Source: Fluviicola sp. (GTDB taxonomy: Bacteria; Bacteroidota; Bacteroidia; Flavobacteriales_D; Crocinitomicaceae). From it: a stretch of DNA of 64,000 nucleotides. A program made the position numbers and the translations under genes. The stretch covers positions 124,001 through 188,000 of the forward strand of contig NVXU02000045.1 in NCBI GenBank assembly GCA_002734065.2. Direction: 5' to 3'. This document shows positions 26,449 to 34,322 of the stretch, one piece after another; the stretch's first letter is position 1; every line of letters begins with the position of its first letter. The notes below the pieces were generated by a model. It was not told the DNA's origin. It saw only the letters and a program-made list of their open reading frames with translations, and did no database searches.

Positions 26449-27756
26449 ATGGCATCATTTGAAATTCACGGCGGCAAACCACTAAAAGGAGATTTAATTC
26501 CCCAAGGAGCAAAAAACGAAGCGTTGCAAGTCCTTTGCGCACCGCTTTTGACTTCTGAAAAAGTAACCATTTCTAATATTCCCGACATTGTTGATGTCAA
26601 TAAACTGATTGGCTTGTTACAAGCAATGGGTGTGAAAATTGAGAAGGTTGAAAAAGGAACCTATATTTTTCAAGCAAAAAACATTGATTTAGATTATTTA
26701 CAAACGGAAGATTTTAAAAACAGAGCAGGTTCTTTAAGAGGTTCTGTGATGATTGTCGGTCCACTTTTGGCTCGATTCGGTGTTGGTTACTTACCAAAAC
26801 CGGGTGGAGATAAAATCGGTCGTAGAAGATTAGACACGCACTTCACTGGAATGATGGCGTTGGGAGCGAAATTCAATTACGACGCTGGAGAACATTTCTA
26901 CGCTGTAGAAGGAAAGAAATTAAAAGGCGCATACATTCACTTGGATGAGGCATCGGTTACAGGAACGGCGAATATTGTGATGGCAGCAGTGATGGCAGAA
27001 GGAGAAACAACGATTTACAACGCGGCATGTGAACCTTATTTGCAACAATTGTGCAGAATGTTGAACAGCATGGGAGCAAAAATCTCAGGTTTAGGTTCCA
27101 ACATGCTCACGATTAAAGGAGTTAAAAAATTAGGAGGATGCTACCACAGAATTCTCCCCGATATGATTGAAATCGGTTCTTTTATAGGGCTTGCTGCAAT
27201 GACAGGTTCTGAAATAACCATCAAAGATGTAAGTTGGGAGAATTTGGGCATTATGCCCACCATTTTTCGTCGTTTAGGTATTAAATTGGAGAAAAAAGGA
27301 GATGATATTTACGTTCCAGCACAAGAAAGTTATGAAATAGAAACCTTTATTGACGGTTCTATCATGACGATTTCGGATGCACCTTGGCCTGGATTTACAC
27401 CCGATTTATTGTCCATTATTTTGGTCGTTGCAACACAAGCGAAAGGTTCCGTATTGATTCACCAAAAAATGTTTGAATCTCGCCTATTTTTCGTCGATAA
27501 ATTGATTGACATGGGTGCGCAAATCATTTTATGCGATCCGCACAGAGCAACTGTCATCGGTTTAGATAAAAAATACCCGTTAAGAGGCATAGAAATGACT
27601 TCTCCAGACATTAGAGCCGGTGTTTCGCTATTGATTGCTGCGCTTTCTGCCAATGGAAAAAGTACCATTCACAATATTCAGCAAATTGATAGAGGTTACC
27701 AAGACATCGATATTCGTCTAAACAATTTAGGAGCGGACATTAGAAGAATTGGCTAG
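26449..27756 (+). CDS. murA: UDP-N-acetylglucosamine 1-carboxyvinyltransferase (MurA, Asp variant)
   Basis: First committed step of peptidoglycan synthesis: transfers enolpyruvyl from PEP to UDP-GlcNAc. 435 residues with the EPSP-synthase fold; K-N pair in LIPQGAKNEALQVL, DEASVTGTANIVMAA and TSPDIRAGVSLLIAAL are conserved. In the flexible loop the usual Cys (Cys115 in E. coli, in GGCTIGARPVD) is replaced by Asp: PGGDKIGRRRLD, Asp121 encoded at 26809-26811. Asp at this position is known to keep activity and to prevent covalent fosfomycin inactivation. Immediately downstream of the DUF4290 gene. Confidence 0.96.
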   Translation: MASFEIHGGKPLKGDLIPQGAKNEALQVLCAPLLTSEKVTISNIPDIVDVNKLIGLLQAMGVKIEKVEKGTYIFQAKNIDLDYLQTEDFKNRAGSLRGSVMIVGPLLARFGVGYLPKPGGDKIGRRRLDTHFTGMMALGAKFNYDAGEHFYAVEGKKLKGAYIHLDEASVTGTANIVMAAVMAEGETTIYNAACEPYLQQLCRMLNSMGAKISGLGSNMLTIKGVKKLGGCYHRILPDMIEIGSFIGLAAMTGSEITIKDVSWENLGIMPTIFRRLGIKLEKKGDDIYVPAQESYEIETFIDGSIMTISDAPWPGFTPDLLSIILVVATQAKGSVLIHQKMFESRLFFVDKLIDMGAQIILCDPHRATVIGLDKKYPLRGIEMTSPDIRAGVSLLIAALSANGKSTIHNIQQIDRGYQDIDIRLNNLGADIRRIG

Positions 27757-27797
27757 GTTTTTGTGAAAGATTAATATTCGGAGATAGAACACTGATA

Positions 27798-27814
27798 ACG
27801 CAGATTGTTATGAT
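27798..27814. repeat. Short dispersed repeat, copy 2 (ACGCAGATTGTTATGAT)
   Basis: Exact second copy of the 17 bp element at 11357-11373, again intergenic and followed by a GTCGAACAGTCGAACTTCGA segment related to the GTCGAATAGTC strings beside copy 1. Confidence 0.6.
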
Positions 27815-27879
27815 CTAAGTTGACTTGTCGAACAGTCGAACTTCGAGAATAGTTAGTTATAATTAATAAGATATAGAAC

Positions 27880-28386
27880 ATGAAATCACTCACATTCATC
27901 CTCACCCTAGCTCTTTTTAGCTTCACTTCAACAACAAAGTTGGCAAAACCGATGAAAGGAGAGAAAGCTCCCGAAATTGAATTAATCTCTCACACAGGAA
28001 AGAAAATTAAACTGTCTAAATTAAAAGGCAAGGTGGTCTTGATTGATTTTTGGGCATCTTGGTGCGGACCGTGCAGAAGAGAAAATCCAAACGTGGTGGA
28101 AGCTTACAGAAAGTACAACAAAACGAAATTCAAAACGGGCAAAGGCTTTGAGGTATTCAGCGTATCGTTAGATAGACAAGAAGACCCTTGGAAAGCAGCC
28201 ATTAAAAAAGACGGACTCATCTGGAAATATCATGGCTGGGACAAAGAAGGAAAAACCGCTCAAGCCTATGTGGTCAGTTCTATTCCAACGGCTTATTTAA
28301 TTGACGGCGATGGAATCATTGTTGCATCAGGGAATGAGTTGAGAGGGATGAATTTGCACATTGCTATTGATAAGTTGGTGGAGTAG
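27880..28386 (+). CDS. Secreted TlpA-like thioredoxin-fold oxidoreductase
   Basis: 168 residues with an N-terminal signal sequence (MKSLTFILTLALFSFTSTT). The rest is a TlpA/ResA-type thioredoxin domain: APEIELISHTGKKIKLSKLK, the redox motif WASWCGPCRRENP, and the cis-Pro loop SSIPTAYLID. It probably reduces or exchanges disulfides in the periplasm, for instance in cytochrome c maturation or surface-protein repair. No cytochrome genes are adjacent, so the partner is unknown. Single gene, with repeat debris in the upstream gap. Confidence 0.9.
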   Translation: MKSLTFILTLALFSFTSTTKLAKPMKGEKAPEIELISHTGKKIKLSKLKGKVVLIDFWASWCGPCRRENPNVVEAYRKYNKTKFKTGKGFEVFSVSLDRQEDPWKAAIKKDGLIWKYHGWDKEGKTAQAYVVSSIPTAYLIDGDGIIVASGNELRGMNLHIAIDKLVE

Positions 28387-28389
28387 TTG

Positions 28390-28435
28390 TAAAAGTTATT
28401 TTTAGAGGTTGTATTTTGGATCTCGGAGGATGGGG
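28390..28435. repeat. Dispersed repeat, copy 1 (GAGGTTGTATTTTG...GGAGGATGGGG)
   Basis: This segment after the thioredoxin gene matches 31981-32027 over about 46 bases with few differences; both share GAGGTTGTATTTTG and GGAGGATGGGG. Both copies are intergenic. Confidence 0.65.
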
Positions 28436-28474
28436 TTTGGGAAGAATCAAGAAGGTATCGTTTCCTTTATACGC

Positions 28475-28933
28475 TTATGGGTAGTTTACTTTTTCAATTT
28501 CATTTCTAGTAAGGTCGTATTCTACACTCCACCAGCATGCAATATTTGAATCTGAAGGATAGTCAATTTGTTTCCAATCTTCAGAACCGCCACATCTGAC
28601 AGGTACTAATTCTGTAAATATTTTACGTTCTCCGTTTTTATTAATCCTACCAAAATATCGTCTTTTGAACCATCCAAGACTATATTCAAGAGGATGAACT
28701 TTTTCCAACACGTTTCGTTCGAATCCAATTCCTAAAGATGTTAAGTTTTCAAGATGTTTTTTTAATGCTTCTTCAAACATGTCCAGCTCATTATCGTTAG
28801 GGAGAAATGATTGTAGTTCGCATCTAAAATCAGTTTCAAATTTCTTACTGAATTTATCAGGAGGAATGTGATCTGGTGGTTTTGATTCACAACTTAAAAG
28901 TGTTAGTATCAATATTGTTGCTAAATATCGCAT
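28475..28933 (-). CDS. Small lipoprotein of unknown function
   Basis: 152 residues. The N-terminus MRYLATILILTLLSCESKPP is a short lipoprotein signal with lipobox LLSC, Cys at residue 15, followed by a Pro-rich stretch. The remainder is charged with two more cysteines (RCELQSF and VRCGGSEDW) and no motif I recognise. It is 12 bases downstream of the Ntn-hydrolase gene on the same strand and is probably co-transcribed with it. Confidence 0.7.
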   Translation of the reverse strand: MRYLATILILTLLSCESKPPDHIPPDKFSKKFETDFRCELQSFLPNDNELDMFEEALKKHLENLTSLGIGFERNVLEKVHPLEYSLGWFKRRYFGRINKNGERKIFTELVPVRCGGSEDWKQIDYPSDSNIACWWSVEYDLTRNEIEKVNYP

Positions 28934-28945
28934 TTATTTCCAATT

Positions 28946-29953
28946 TCAATTACCCAAACATTTACACCTCAAATTATAATTATAAAAGAGATCCAGCACC
29001 TCTTTAGGTAATCGAATTCCGTTACTTTTAATTGCGGCGTCTAATTTAGATTTGTTCAACGTTGGTTTATACGGAATGAATAAGTGGTTAATATTCTTGC
29101 TGTCTTTACTTTCTAAATCATAAAGTAAACTTTCCGTTTTGCAGTCAAAATCAAAATCATCAATGTTGATTACTCTGATTTTCTTGTTGGAGGCGGTTTT
29201 AAAGTGAATTTGCATGTTTTTTATATCATAAACGATAGACCAAGAGCCGTCGAGTGCAACCTTGTCAAGAATGTCAAACGAATAATCGACAATAGAACTG
29301 TGCTTATTTGTTGGGTATTCTTCAATCATATTTGAAGCCGTTGAAAATCTACATTCTTCTTTCTTTTTGTGTTTTAAGAGTGACTTTGCGTAAGTATCAT
29401 TCTCTAAAACAGGAATAGGCAAATCATTTCCTCTATAAACAATCATCCCATTTTTATTGAATTCTATAACGGCAGAATTCCCGTCCTTGTCGCAAATCAG
29501 GAAGTGCAAATTTTGGTCAATCTTACTGATTCTTAAAAATTTATCTGTATTAATTACCTCGTCAATTGTAGATGAATTGTCTAACTGATATTGTATCCAT
29601 TGCAGTTCGTTAACGGCAGTTCTGTTGTCAAATTTAGGATAACTACCCGCCACGAGCATTATTTCAACCACCAAGCCCTTCTCGTTGATTCCTCCGAATG
29701 GGAATTCTTTTCCGAATTGGTTAAAGGTAATACTTCCATATCTTGAAATCCAAGAGGTTGCTCGTTCAGGAGGAAAAACCAAAGAGGTTTTCTGCATGTT
29801 TCGCTTGTTAACGACTACAATTCCATTGTCAGAAACCCAGTCCAAATTTCTCCCAAATACAAGTTGATTAGAATCTTTCAAAATGAATGTCGTACATGAG
29901 AATACAGACGCAGAATTGAAGAGGAGTATAAGTATGATTGCTATGTTTTTCAT
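28946..29953 (-). CDS. Secreted choloylglycine hydrolase-like (linear amide C-N hydrolase) protein
   Basis: 335 residues, Ntn-hydrolase superfamily. Signal peptide MKNIAIILILLFNSASVFS is followed directly by CTTFIL, so signal cleavage would expose Cys20 as the N-terminal nucleophile, as in this family. Further family positions are visible: FGRNLDWV (Arg and Asp of the active site), GGINEKGLVVEIML, and the ELQWIQYQLDNSSTIDEV segment. Family members hydrolyse amide bonds such as bile-salt conjugates, penicillin V or N-acyl amino acids; the substrate here cannot be told. Followed by a small lipoprotein gene. Confidence 0.85.
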   Translation of the reverse strand: MKNIAIILILLFNSASVFSCTTFILKDSNQLVFGRNLDWVSDNGIVVVNKRNMQKTSLVFPPERATSWISRYGSITFNQFGKEFPFGGINEKGLVVEIMLVAGSYPKFDNRTAVNELQWIQYQLDNSSTIDEVINTDKFLRISKIDQNLHFLICDKDGNSAVIEFNKNGMIVYRGNDLPIPVLENDTYAKSLLKHKKKEECRFSTASNMIEEYPTNKHSSIVDYSFDILDKVALDGSWSIVYDIKNMQIHFKTASNKKIRVINIDDFDFDCKTESLLYDLESKDSKNINHLFIPYKPTLNKSKLDAAIKSNGIRLPKEVLDLFYNYNLRCKCLGN

Positions 29954-30131
29954 TTCATTTTCATTTTTTGAGCGAGTATCGATGTGTATTGTTCGTAATT
30001 TTTGCTACTCAACTAATTTTTAAATCATATAAACCGAAATTACGAGTTTTAGGACTAATCTTATTTAGTAATAAAAGTCAACCCTAAAACCCATAATTGT
30101 CGGTTATGTTATTATTAATCGTAGCAATTAC

Positions 30132-30635
30132 TTAGTCGTCATTATCTTCTTCGTGTTCACCACCATTAAATATTTCGTTGTTATTATTCACATTATTAGT
30201 TCTTATCTCAGAATGTCTAATTTTTCCTCCTTCATTACCAACTTTTGCAAAAACTCCAAAAGTCCCTAATGAAACGACAAGTGTAATTAAACTCATTTTA
30301 TTAGCAAAGGATAAATTTTTAATGATTGCAAATAAGTTTATTACTGACAAAACTCCTAAAAGCCCCATTAACCAGATTGCTTTTTCAGCAAGTTCTTCGT
30401 GGTTTTCAATTAGTTGCTCTGAAACTCCTGTGATATGCTCAACCGTTTCTTCTGCTTCTTCTCCCGTGAGAAAAACAGGGATTGTTAAAATAGCCATTAA
30501 TATAAAGGTTACCAATGCTACTTTTTTTATGTCGTCATTTTTAGCAAATAGTCCATAGGTTAGAATTCCTATTCCGATTATTGTTCCTACAATTGGGAAA
30601 TGAGTCAATATTAAATGCAAGTGTGTTGCGTCCAT
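30132..30635 (-). CDS. Four-helix membrane protein, DUF2231-like
   Basis: 167 residues with about four transmembrane segments (LILTHFPIVGTIIGIGILTY; VALVTFILMAILTIPVFLTG; AIWLMGLLGVLSVINLFAII; MSLITLVVSLGTFGVFAKVG). HLHLILTHFPIVG near the N-terminus and EEAEETVEHI after helix 2 are typical of DUF2231-type integral membrane proteins, which can bind heme or take part in redox chains. The C-terminal tail is Asn-, Glu- and Asp-rich. It lies downstream of the His-containing small protein and the VIT transporter on the same strand. Family call is from memory. Confidence 0.68.
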   Translation of the reverse strand: MDATHLHLILTHFPIVGTIIGIGILTYGLFAKNDDIKKVALVTFILMAILTIPVFLTGEEAEETVEHITGVSEQLIENHEELAEKAIWLMGLLGVLSVINLFAIIKNLSFANKMSLITLVVSLGTFGVFAKVGNEGGKIRHSEIRTNNVNNNNEIFNGGEHEEDNDD

Positions 30636-30689
30636 GATTTTATTTTTAATTTGTTAATTATTTTGTATTGAATTTTTTGATAAGTTAGT

Positions 30690-31073
30690 TTAGTAGGGAG
30701 GTCCTCTTAACCCATTCAGTTTTGCAAAAAGTATTCTGTTAAAATTTTCGACTTTAAAACATTCTGTTTTTTCTACTTTACGGTGTACTATTTTAGACTG
30801 TACATTGTTTAGAATAGGGATGTTTGGCTTTTTATTCTTTAGGTTTAATTTTTTTGCGTTTTCATATTGAGTATAAGCAAGAGTGTCTAAGTTTTCATGA
30901 TTGTTTTCGTGAAAAGCCAGTCTTATTGCTCCAATTAATGAACTTGATTTTTGATGAATTTTAAAGTGATTTTCATCCGTTAGTTCGCCTGAATGAGGAT
31001 GCGGAATTATGGCATGAAGAACAATTACGATTAATGCGATTTTAAATAATATGTATTTTGAAATCTCTCTCAT
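30690..31073 (-). CDS. Small secreted or anchored His-containing protein of unknown function
   Basis: 127 residues. An N-terminal hydrophobic helix (LFKIALIVIVLHAIIPH) is followed by a His-rich turn PHPHSGE and several further His residues, and the C-terminus ends LNGLRGPPY. A His cluster right after the first helix, with an RGPP-type end, resembles small Bacteroidota proteins seen beside metal-transport genes (recall, not verified). It starts four bases after the VIT transporter stop, which suggests an operon and a role connected to metal handling. Confidence 0.62.
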   Translation of the reverse strand: MREISKYILFKIALIVIVLHAIIPHPHSGELTDENHFKIHQKSSSLIGAIRLAFHENNHENLDTLAYTQYENAKKLNLKNKKPNIPILNNVQSKIVHRKVEKTECFKVENFNRILFAKLNGLRGPPY

Positions 31074-31076
31074 TTT

Positions 31077-31781
31077 CTAAACATTTACTCCAAAAAAGGA
31101 ACCTACAACTGCGGTTAATCCCATTGCTATTGTGCCCCAAAAAGTTATTCTAATAACAGCTCTTATCACATTAGAGCCTCCTGCTCGGGCTGCAATAGAA
31201 CCTAAAATTACAAGAAATACAGTAGAAAACCCATATAGCAAGTACTCTAAATTGTTGATTGGCAAAAATAAAACGACCAGTAATGGTAAAGTTCCTCCAA
31301 TAATGAATGCTGTTCCGGAAGCAAAAGCCGCTTGCAATGGCTTTGCTTCGTTGATTTCATTGATTCCGAGTTCGTCTCTAACATGCGCCCCCAAAGCATC
31401 GTGCTCGGTCAATTCCTTGGCAACTGTTAATGCAGTTTCTTTTTTAAGGCCTCTATTTTCATATATCTCAGCAAGTCGTTGAAGTTCAATCTCAGGCATG
31501 TCCTCCAATTCTTGCTTTTCTCTTTCAATGTCTGCATTCTCAATATCTGTTTGCGAACTTACGGAGACATATTCTCCTGCTGCCATAGATAAAGCGCCAG
31601 CAACCAATCCGGCAACGGTTGCTAAAATAATTGGTTCTCTGCTTGCCGTTGCAGCAGTAATTCCGATAGCGATACTAGCCGTAGAAAGAATTCCATCATT
31701 GGCGCCTAAAACAGCTGCTCTTAGCCAATTACTTTTGTGTATGTAATGGTTTGCTAAATAGTTGTCTTTTGTTTCTTCCAT
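31077..31781 (-). CDS. VIT1/CCC1 family Fe2+/Mn2+ transporter
   Basis: 234 residues with about five transmembrane helices. Family hallmarks are GANDGILSTASIAIG in helix 1, AGALSMAAGEYVSVSSQTD after helix 2, and a cytoplasmic acidic segment rich in Glu between helices 2 and 3 (REKQELEDMPEIELQRLAEI), which in VIT1 binds metal. The protein probably moves Fe2+ or Mn2+ out of the cytoplasm by proton exchange. It heads a three-gene minus-strand set with the His-containing protein and the DUF2231-like protein. Confidence 0.88.
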   Translation of the reverse strand: MEETKDNYLANHYIHKSNWLRAAVLGANDGILSTASIAIGITAATASREPIILATVAGLVAGALSMAAGEYVSVSSQTDIENADIEREKQELEDMPEIELQRLAEIYENRGLKKETALTVAKELTEHDALGAHVRDELGINEINEAKPLQAAFASGTAFIIGGTLPLLVVLFLPINNLEYLLYGFSTVFLVILGSIAARAGGSNVIRAVIRITFWGTIAMGLTAVVGSFFGVNV

Positions 31782-31980
31782 TTTGATTGTACTTTACGAT
31801 TGTAAATCCTTTCGCTCAACTCCCAAATTTAACAATTTCCTCGAACTTTTTAGTAGTTTTCTTTGAGTAATAATTGCAGACTTTTTTCGGTTGCTTTTTC
31901 GGTTGGCGCAGAGGTAATCCTAGGGTTGCTATGAGCAAAGAAAAAATAATTGACCATAAGTAGTTGATAATCAATTGGTT

Positions 31981-32027
31981 GTAAAGTTGTTTTTGGAGGT
32001 TGTATTTTGAGCTTAGGAGGATGGGGA
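31981..32027. repeat. Dispersed repeat, copy 2 (GAGGTTGTATTTTG...GGAGGATGGGG)
   Basis: Close match to 28390-28435. It opens an 816 bp gene-free gap (31782-32597) between the VIT transporter and grpE that is filled almost wholly with repeat elements. Confidence 0.65.
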
Positions 32028-32087
32028 GGACAACATAGAGTCTATTTTTTGTCTTTTACTTTTCAACGTTTTCTTGTTTTTTGTTTC

Positions 32088-32300
32088 GCTCCTACGGAGC
32101 TTTTATTTCATTGCGTTTATCTTTTACAAAGGTTTTGCCCCACTGGGGCTGTATTTGAAATTAGCCCCACACAATTCATATTTGTGTTAGCACTACAGAA
32201 AGAGAAAGGAGCCAGCTCTAACTCCGTAGGAGTTGCACCTTTGTAAAAAGGCGAAGACCCAACACCACTAAACCCCGTAGGGGTGCTACCTTTGTAACCA
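32088..32300. repeat. Cluster of four short palindromes with shared ACCTTTGTAA flank
   Basis: Four 13-15 bp palindromes lie within about 200 bases: GCTCCTACGGAGC (32088-32100), GCCCCACTGGGGC (32137-32149), AACTCCGTAGGAGTT (32220-32234) and ACCCCGTAGGGGT (32272-32284). The last two are followed by ACCTTTGTAA. The second is preceded by the inverted form TTTACAAAGG. The unit therefore looks like palindrome plus tail, present in both orientations, like a REP or MITE family. A short reading frame through this region is not credible as a gene. Confidence 0.8.
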
Positions 32301-32446
32301 CAAAATAAACCTGTATTATAACAGAGTCATTCAAAAGTAATGTTTTTATTCAGCTACACAATCAAAAAAAAATAGAATTACCTTCAATTCCCTCGAACTT
32401 TTCACCAATCCCAATTCTCACTCAATACTCTCACTCAATACTCTTG

Positions 32447-32475
32447 CTTGGTTGCCGAAGTTTATCGAGGTGCAA
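32447..32475. repeat. Dispersed 29-bp intergenic repeat, copy B
   Basis: Identical over 29 bases to 23343-23371, preceded by two CTCACTCAATACTC units and followed within ten bases by a run of eight C residues (32484-32491). Confidence 0.75.
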
Positions 32476-32560
32476 GACTCACACCCCCCCCATTCCTCTG
32501 CCATCTTTGCACCTTTGTCATATATTTTCTGCCATCATGTCCTATTTCCTTTATTGGCAG

Positions 32561-32568
32561 TATCTTTG
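32561..32568 (+). promoter_or_regulatory. -7 box of grpE-dnaJ
   Basis: TATCTTTG matches TAnnTTTG and is followed by CC, about 30 bases before the grpE ATG at 32598. A similar CATCTTTG occurs at about 32503, so two start points are possible. No CIRCE-type heat-shock inverted repeat was noticed here. Confidence 0.5.
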
Positions 32569-32597
32569 CCTTTGAAAAAGCAACAAATTGACAGAAA

Positions 32598-33149
32598 ATG
32601 AGTGAAGATAAAACGCAAGATAGCCTGTCCCGTGAGAACGGGAAAGAAACGGTAAATAATGCCGAAGAAATCAATAACGAGGAGGTGAATTCTACAGAGA
32701 ATACTGAACCAACGGCAGAAGATAAATACGCAGAGTTGAACAACAAGTACCTGAGAATTCATGCAGAATTTGATAACTACCGCAAGCGAACAAATAAAGA
32801 GAAAATTGACATCATCGGCAATGCAAATGCGTCTTTGCTGAAAGATTTAATTCCAGTGATTGATGATTTTGAACGGGCAATTCAAAACAACGAGAATTTA
32901 GAGGATGCAAAAGCATTGAAAGAAGGATTCAACTTGATTTTTAGTAAATTCATGAATACATTGACAGCAAAAGGCCTGAAACCAATGGATTCTGTTGGGC
33001 AAGAATTTGATGCAGATATTCACGAAGCAATTGCCAATGTTCCTGCTCCAAAGAAGAAGCAAAAAGGAAAAGTGATTGATGCAATCGAAAAAGGTTATAC
33101 GCTAAATGATAAGATTATCCGCTTTGCTAAAGTAATTGTAGGGCAGTAA
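32598..33149 (+). CDS. grpE: Nucleotide exchange factor GrpE
   Basis: 183 residues. Releases ADP from DnaK in the Hsp70 cycle. The acidic, low-complexity N-terminus (residues 1-45) leads into the long coiled coil (EDKYAELNNKYLRIHAEFDNYRKRT) and the beta-domain with the signature VGQEFDADIHEAIANVPAPK and KGYTLNDKIIRFAKVIVG at the end. Followed after 39 bases by dnaJ on the same strand, the usual pair; dnaK is elsewhere. Confidence 0.96.
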   Translation: MSEDKTQDSLSRENGKETVNNAEEINNEEVNSTENTEPTAEDKYAELNNKYLRIHAEFDNYRKRTNKEKIDIIGNANASLLKDLIPVIDDFERAIQNNENLEDAKALKEGFNLIFSKFMNTLTAKGLKPMDSVGQEFDADIHEAIANVPAPKKKQKGKVIDAIEKGYTLNDKIIRFAKVIVGQ

Positions 33150-33188
33150 TAAATTGATTATCAGAAAATTAAGAACGTACAGAAAAGT

Positions 33189-34322
33189 ATGAGTGAGAAA
33201 AGAGATTATTACGAAGTGTTGGGGGTTGCCAAAAATGCAACAGCTGCTGAAATAAAAAAAGCGTATCGAAAATTGGCTTTGAAATATCATCCTGATAAGA
33301 ATGAAGGGGATACAAAGGCAGAGGATAAGTTCAAAGAAGCAGCTGAGGCGTATGAAATTTTGAGCAATGCTGAAAAGAAGCAACGTTATGACCAATTCGG
33401 TCACGCAGGAATGGGTGGCGCAGGTGGTTTTGGCGGCGGTGGCGGCGGCATGAACATGGACGACATCTTTTCACAATTCGGCGACATCTTCGGCGGTGGT
33501 GGCGGAGGCGGGTTTGGTGGAGGCAACTTCGGTGGCGGTCGTTCAAGACCTCGTGTTGTGAGAGGAACCAATCTTCGTGTGAAAATGAAATTGACTTTGC
33601 AAGAAATTGCAGACGGAGTGCACAAAAAAATTAAGGTCAACAAGTTGGTCAACGCAGATGGCGTTACTTACAAAGATTGCCAAACATGCAACGGTACAGG
33701 TCGAATTACACGCGTTGCGCAAACATTCTTAGGGGCTATGCAAACGCAATCTGCTTGTAATGTTTGTCAAGGTGCTGGTAAAATGATCGATAAAAAACCT
33801 TCTGGAGCAGATGCTCACGGCTTAATTCGGAAAGAGGAGGTCATTGAAATCGACATTCCTGCGGGAGTGGAAGATGGAATGCAACTGAGCGTCTCTGGAA
33901 AAGGAAATGCAGGTCCTTATGATGGTATTTCTGGCGATTTAATTGTGGTGATTGAGGAGAAAATGGACGAAAATCTCCGTAGAGACGGCGAACATTTGCA
34001 TTATGACGCTTACGTTAATTTTGTAGATGCTGTTTTGGGAGAATCCATCGAAATTCCAACAGTTTCTGGCAAAGCAAAGATTAAAGTTGAACCGGGAACG
34101 CAAAGCGGGAAAGTTCTTCGATTAAAAGGCAAAGGACTACCTGTTCTTCAAGGATACGGAAAAGGCGATTTATTTGTTCACATCAATGTTTGGACTCCCA
34201 AGAAGGTTTCTAAAGAGGAGAAAGAAATTTTGGAGAAATTGAAAGAAAGTGAAAATTTTATTCCAAGTCCTGACCATACGGACAAAGGTTTTTTCAAGAG
34301 AATGAAAGACATGTTTCAGTAG
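33189..34322 (+). CDS. dnaJ: Chaperone DnaJ with only one zinc centre
   Basis: Hsp40 co-chaperone that stimulates DnaK. 377 residues: the J-domain (res 4-70) has the HPD motif in [10 protein letters not shown] Gly/Phe linker is very Gly-rich (about 72-120). Two substrate-binding beta-domains follow (about 125-345). The cysteine-rich domain has only two CxxCxGxG repeats, CQTCNGTG and CNVCQGAG, instead of four. Canonical repeats 1 and 4 are replaced by KLVNADG-like and [10 protein letters not shown] sequence with no cysteine. By alignment the remaining pair corresponds to zinc centre II. The downstream CPBP protease gene begins at the base after this stop. Confidence 0.95.
   Translation: MSEKRDYYEVLGVAKNATAAEIKKAYRKLALKYHPDKNEGDTKAEDKFKEAAEAYEILSNAEKKQRYDQFGHAGMGGAGGFGGGGGGMNMDDIFSQFGDIFGGGGGGGFGGGNFGGGRSRPRVVRGTNLRVKMKLTLQEIADGVHKKIKVNKLVNADGVTYKDCQTCNGTGRITRVAQTFLGAMQTQSACNVCQGAGKMIDKKPSGADAHGLIRKEEVIEIDIPAGVEDGMQLSVSGKGNAGPYDGISGDLIVVIEEKMDENLRRDGEHLHYDAYVNFVDAVLGESIEIPTVSGKAKIKVEPGTQSGKVLRLKGKGLPVLQGYGKGDLFVHINVWTPKKVSKEEKEILEKLKESENFIPSPDHTDKGFFKRMKDMFQ

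Noticed and set aside
32007-32246. A 79-codon open frame in the VIT-grpE gap
   Set aside because: It runs through the palindromic repeat cluster, has no promoter or ribosome site that stands out, and its translation looks like repeat sequence, so I do not call it a gene.
33401-33652. A minus-strand proline-rich protein opposite dnaJ
   Set aside because: It is the antisense of the Gly-rich J-domain linker; the Pro repeats are a consequence of the GGN codons on the real gene's strand.
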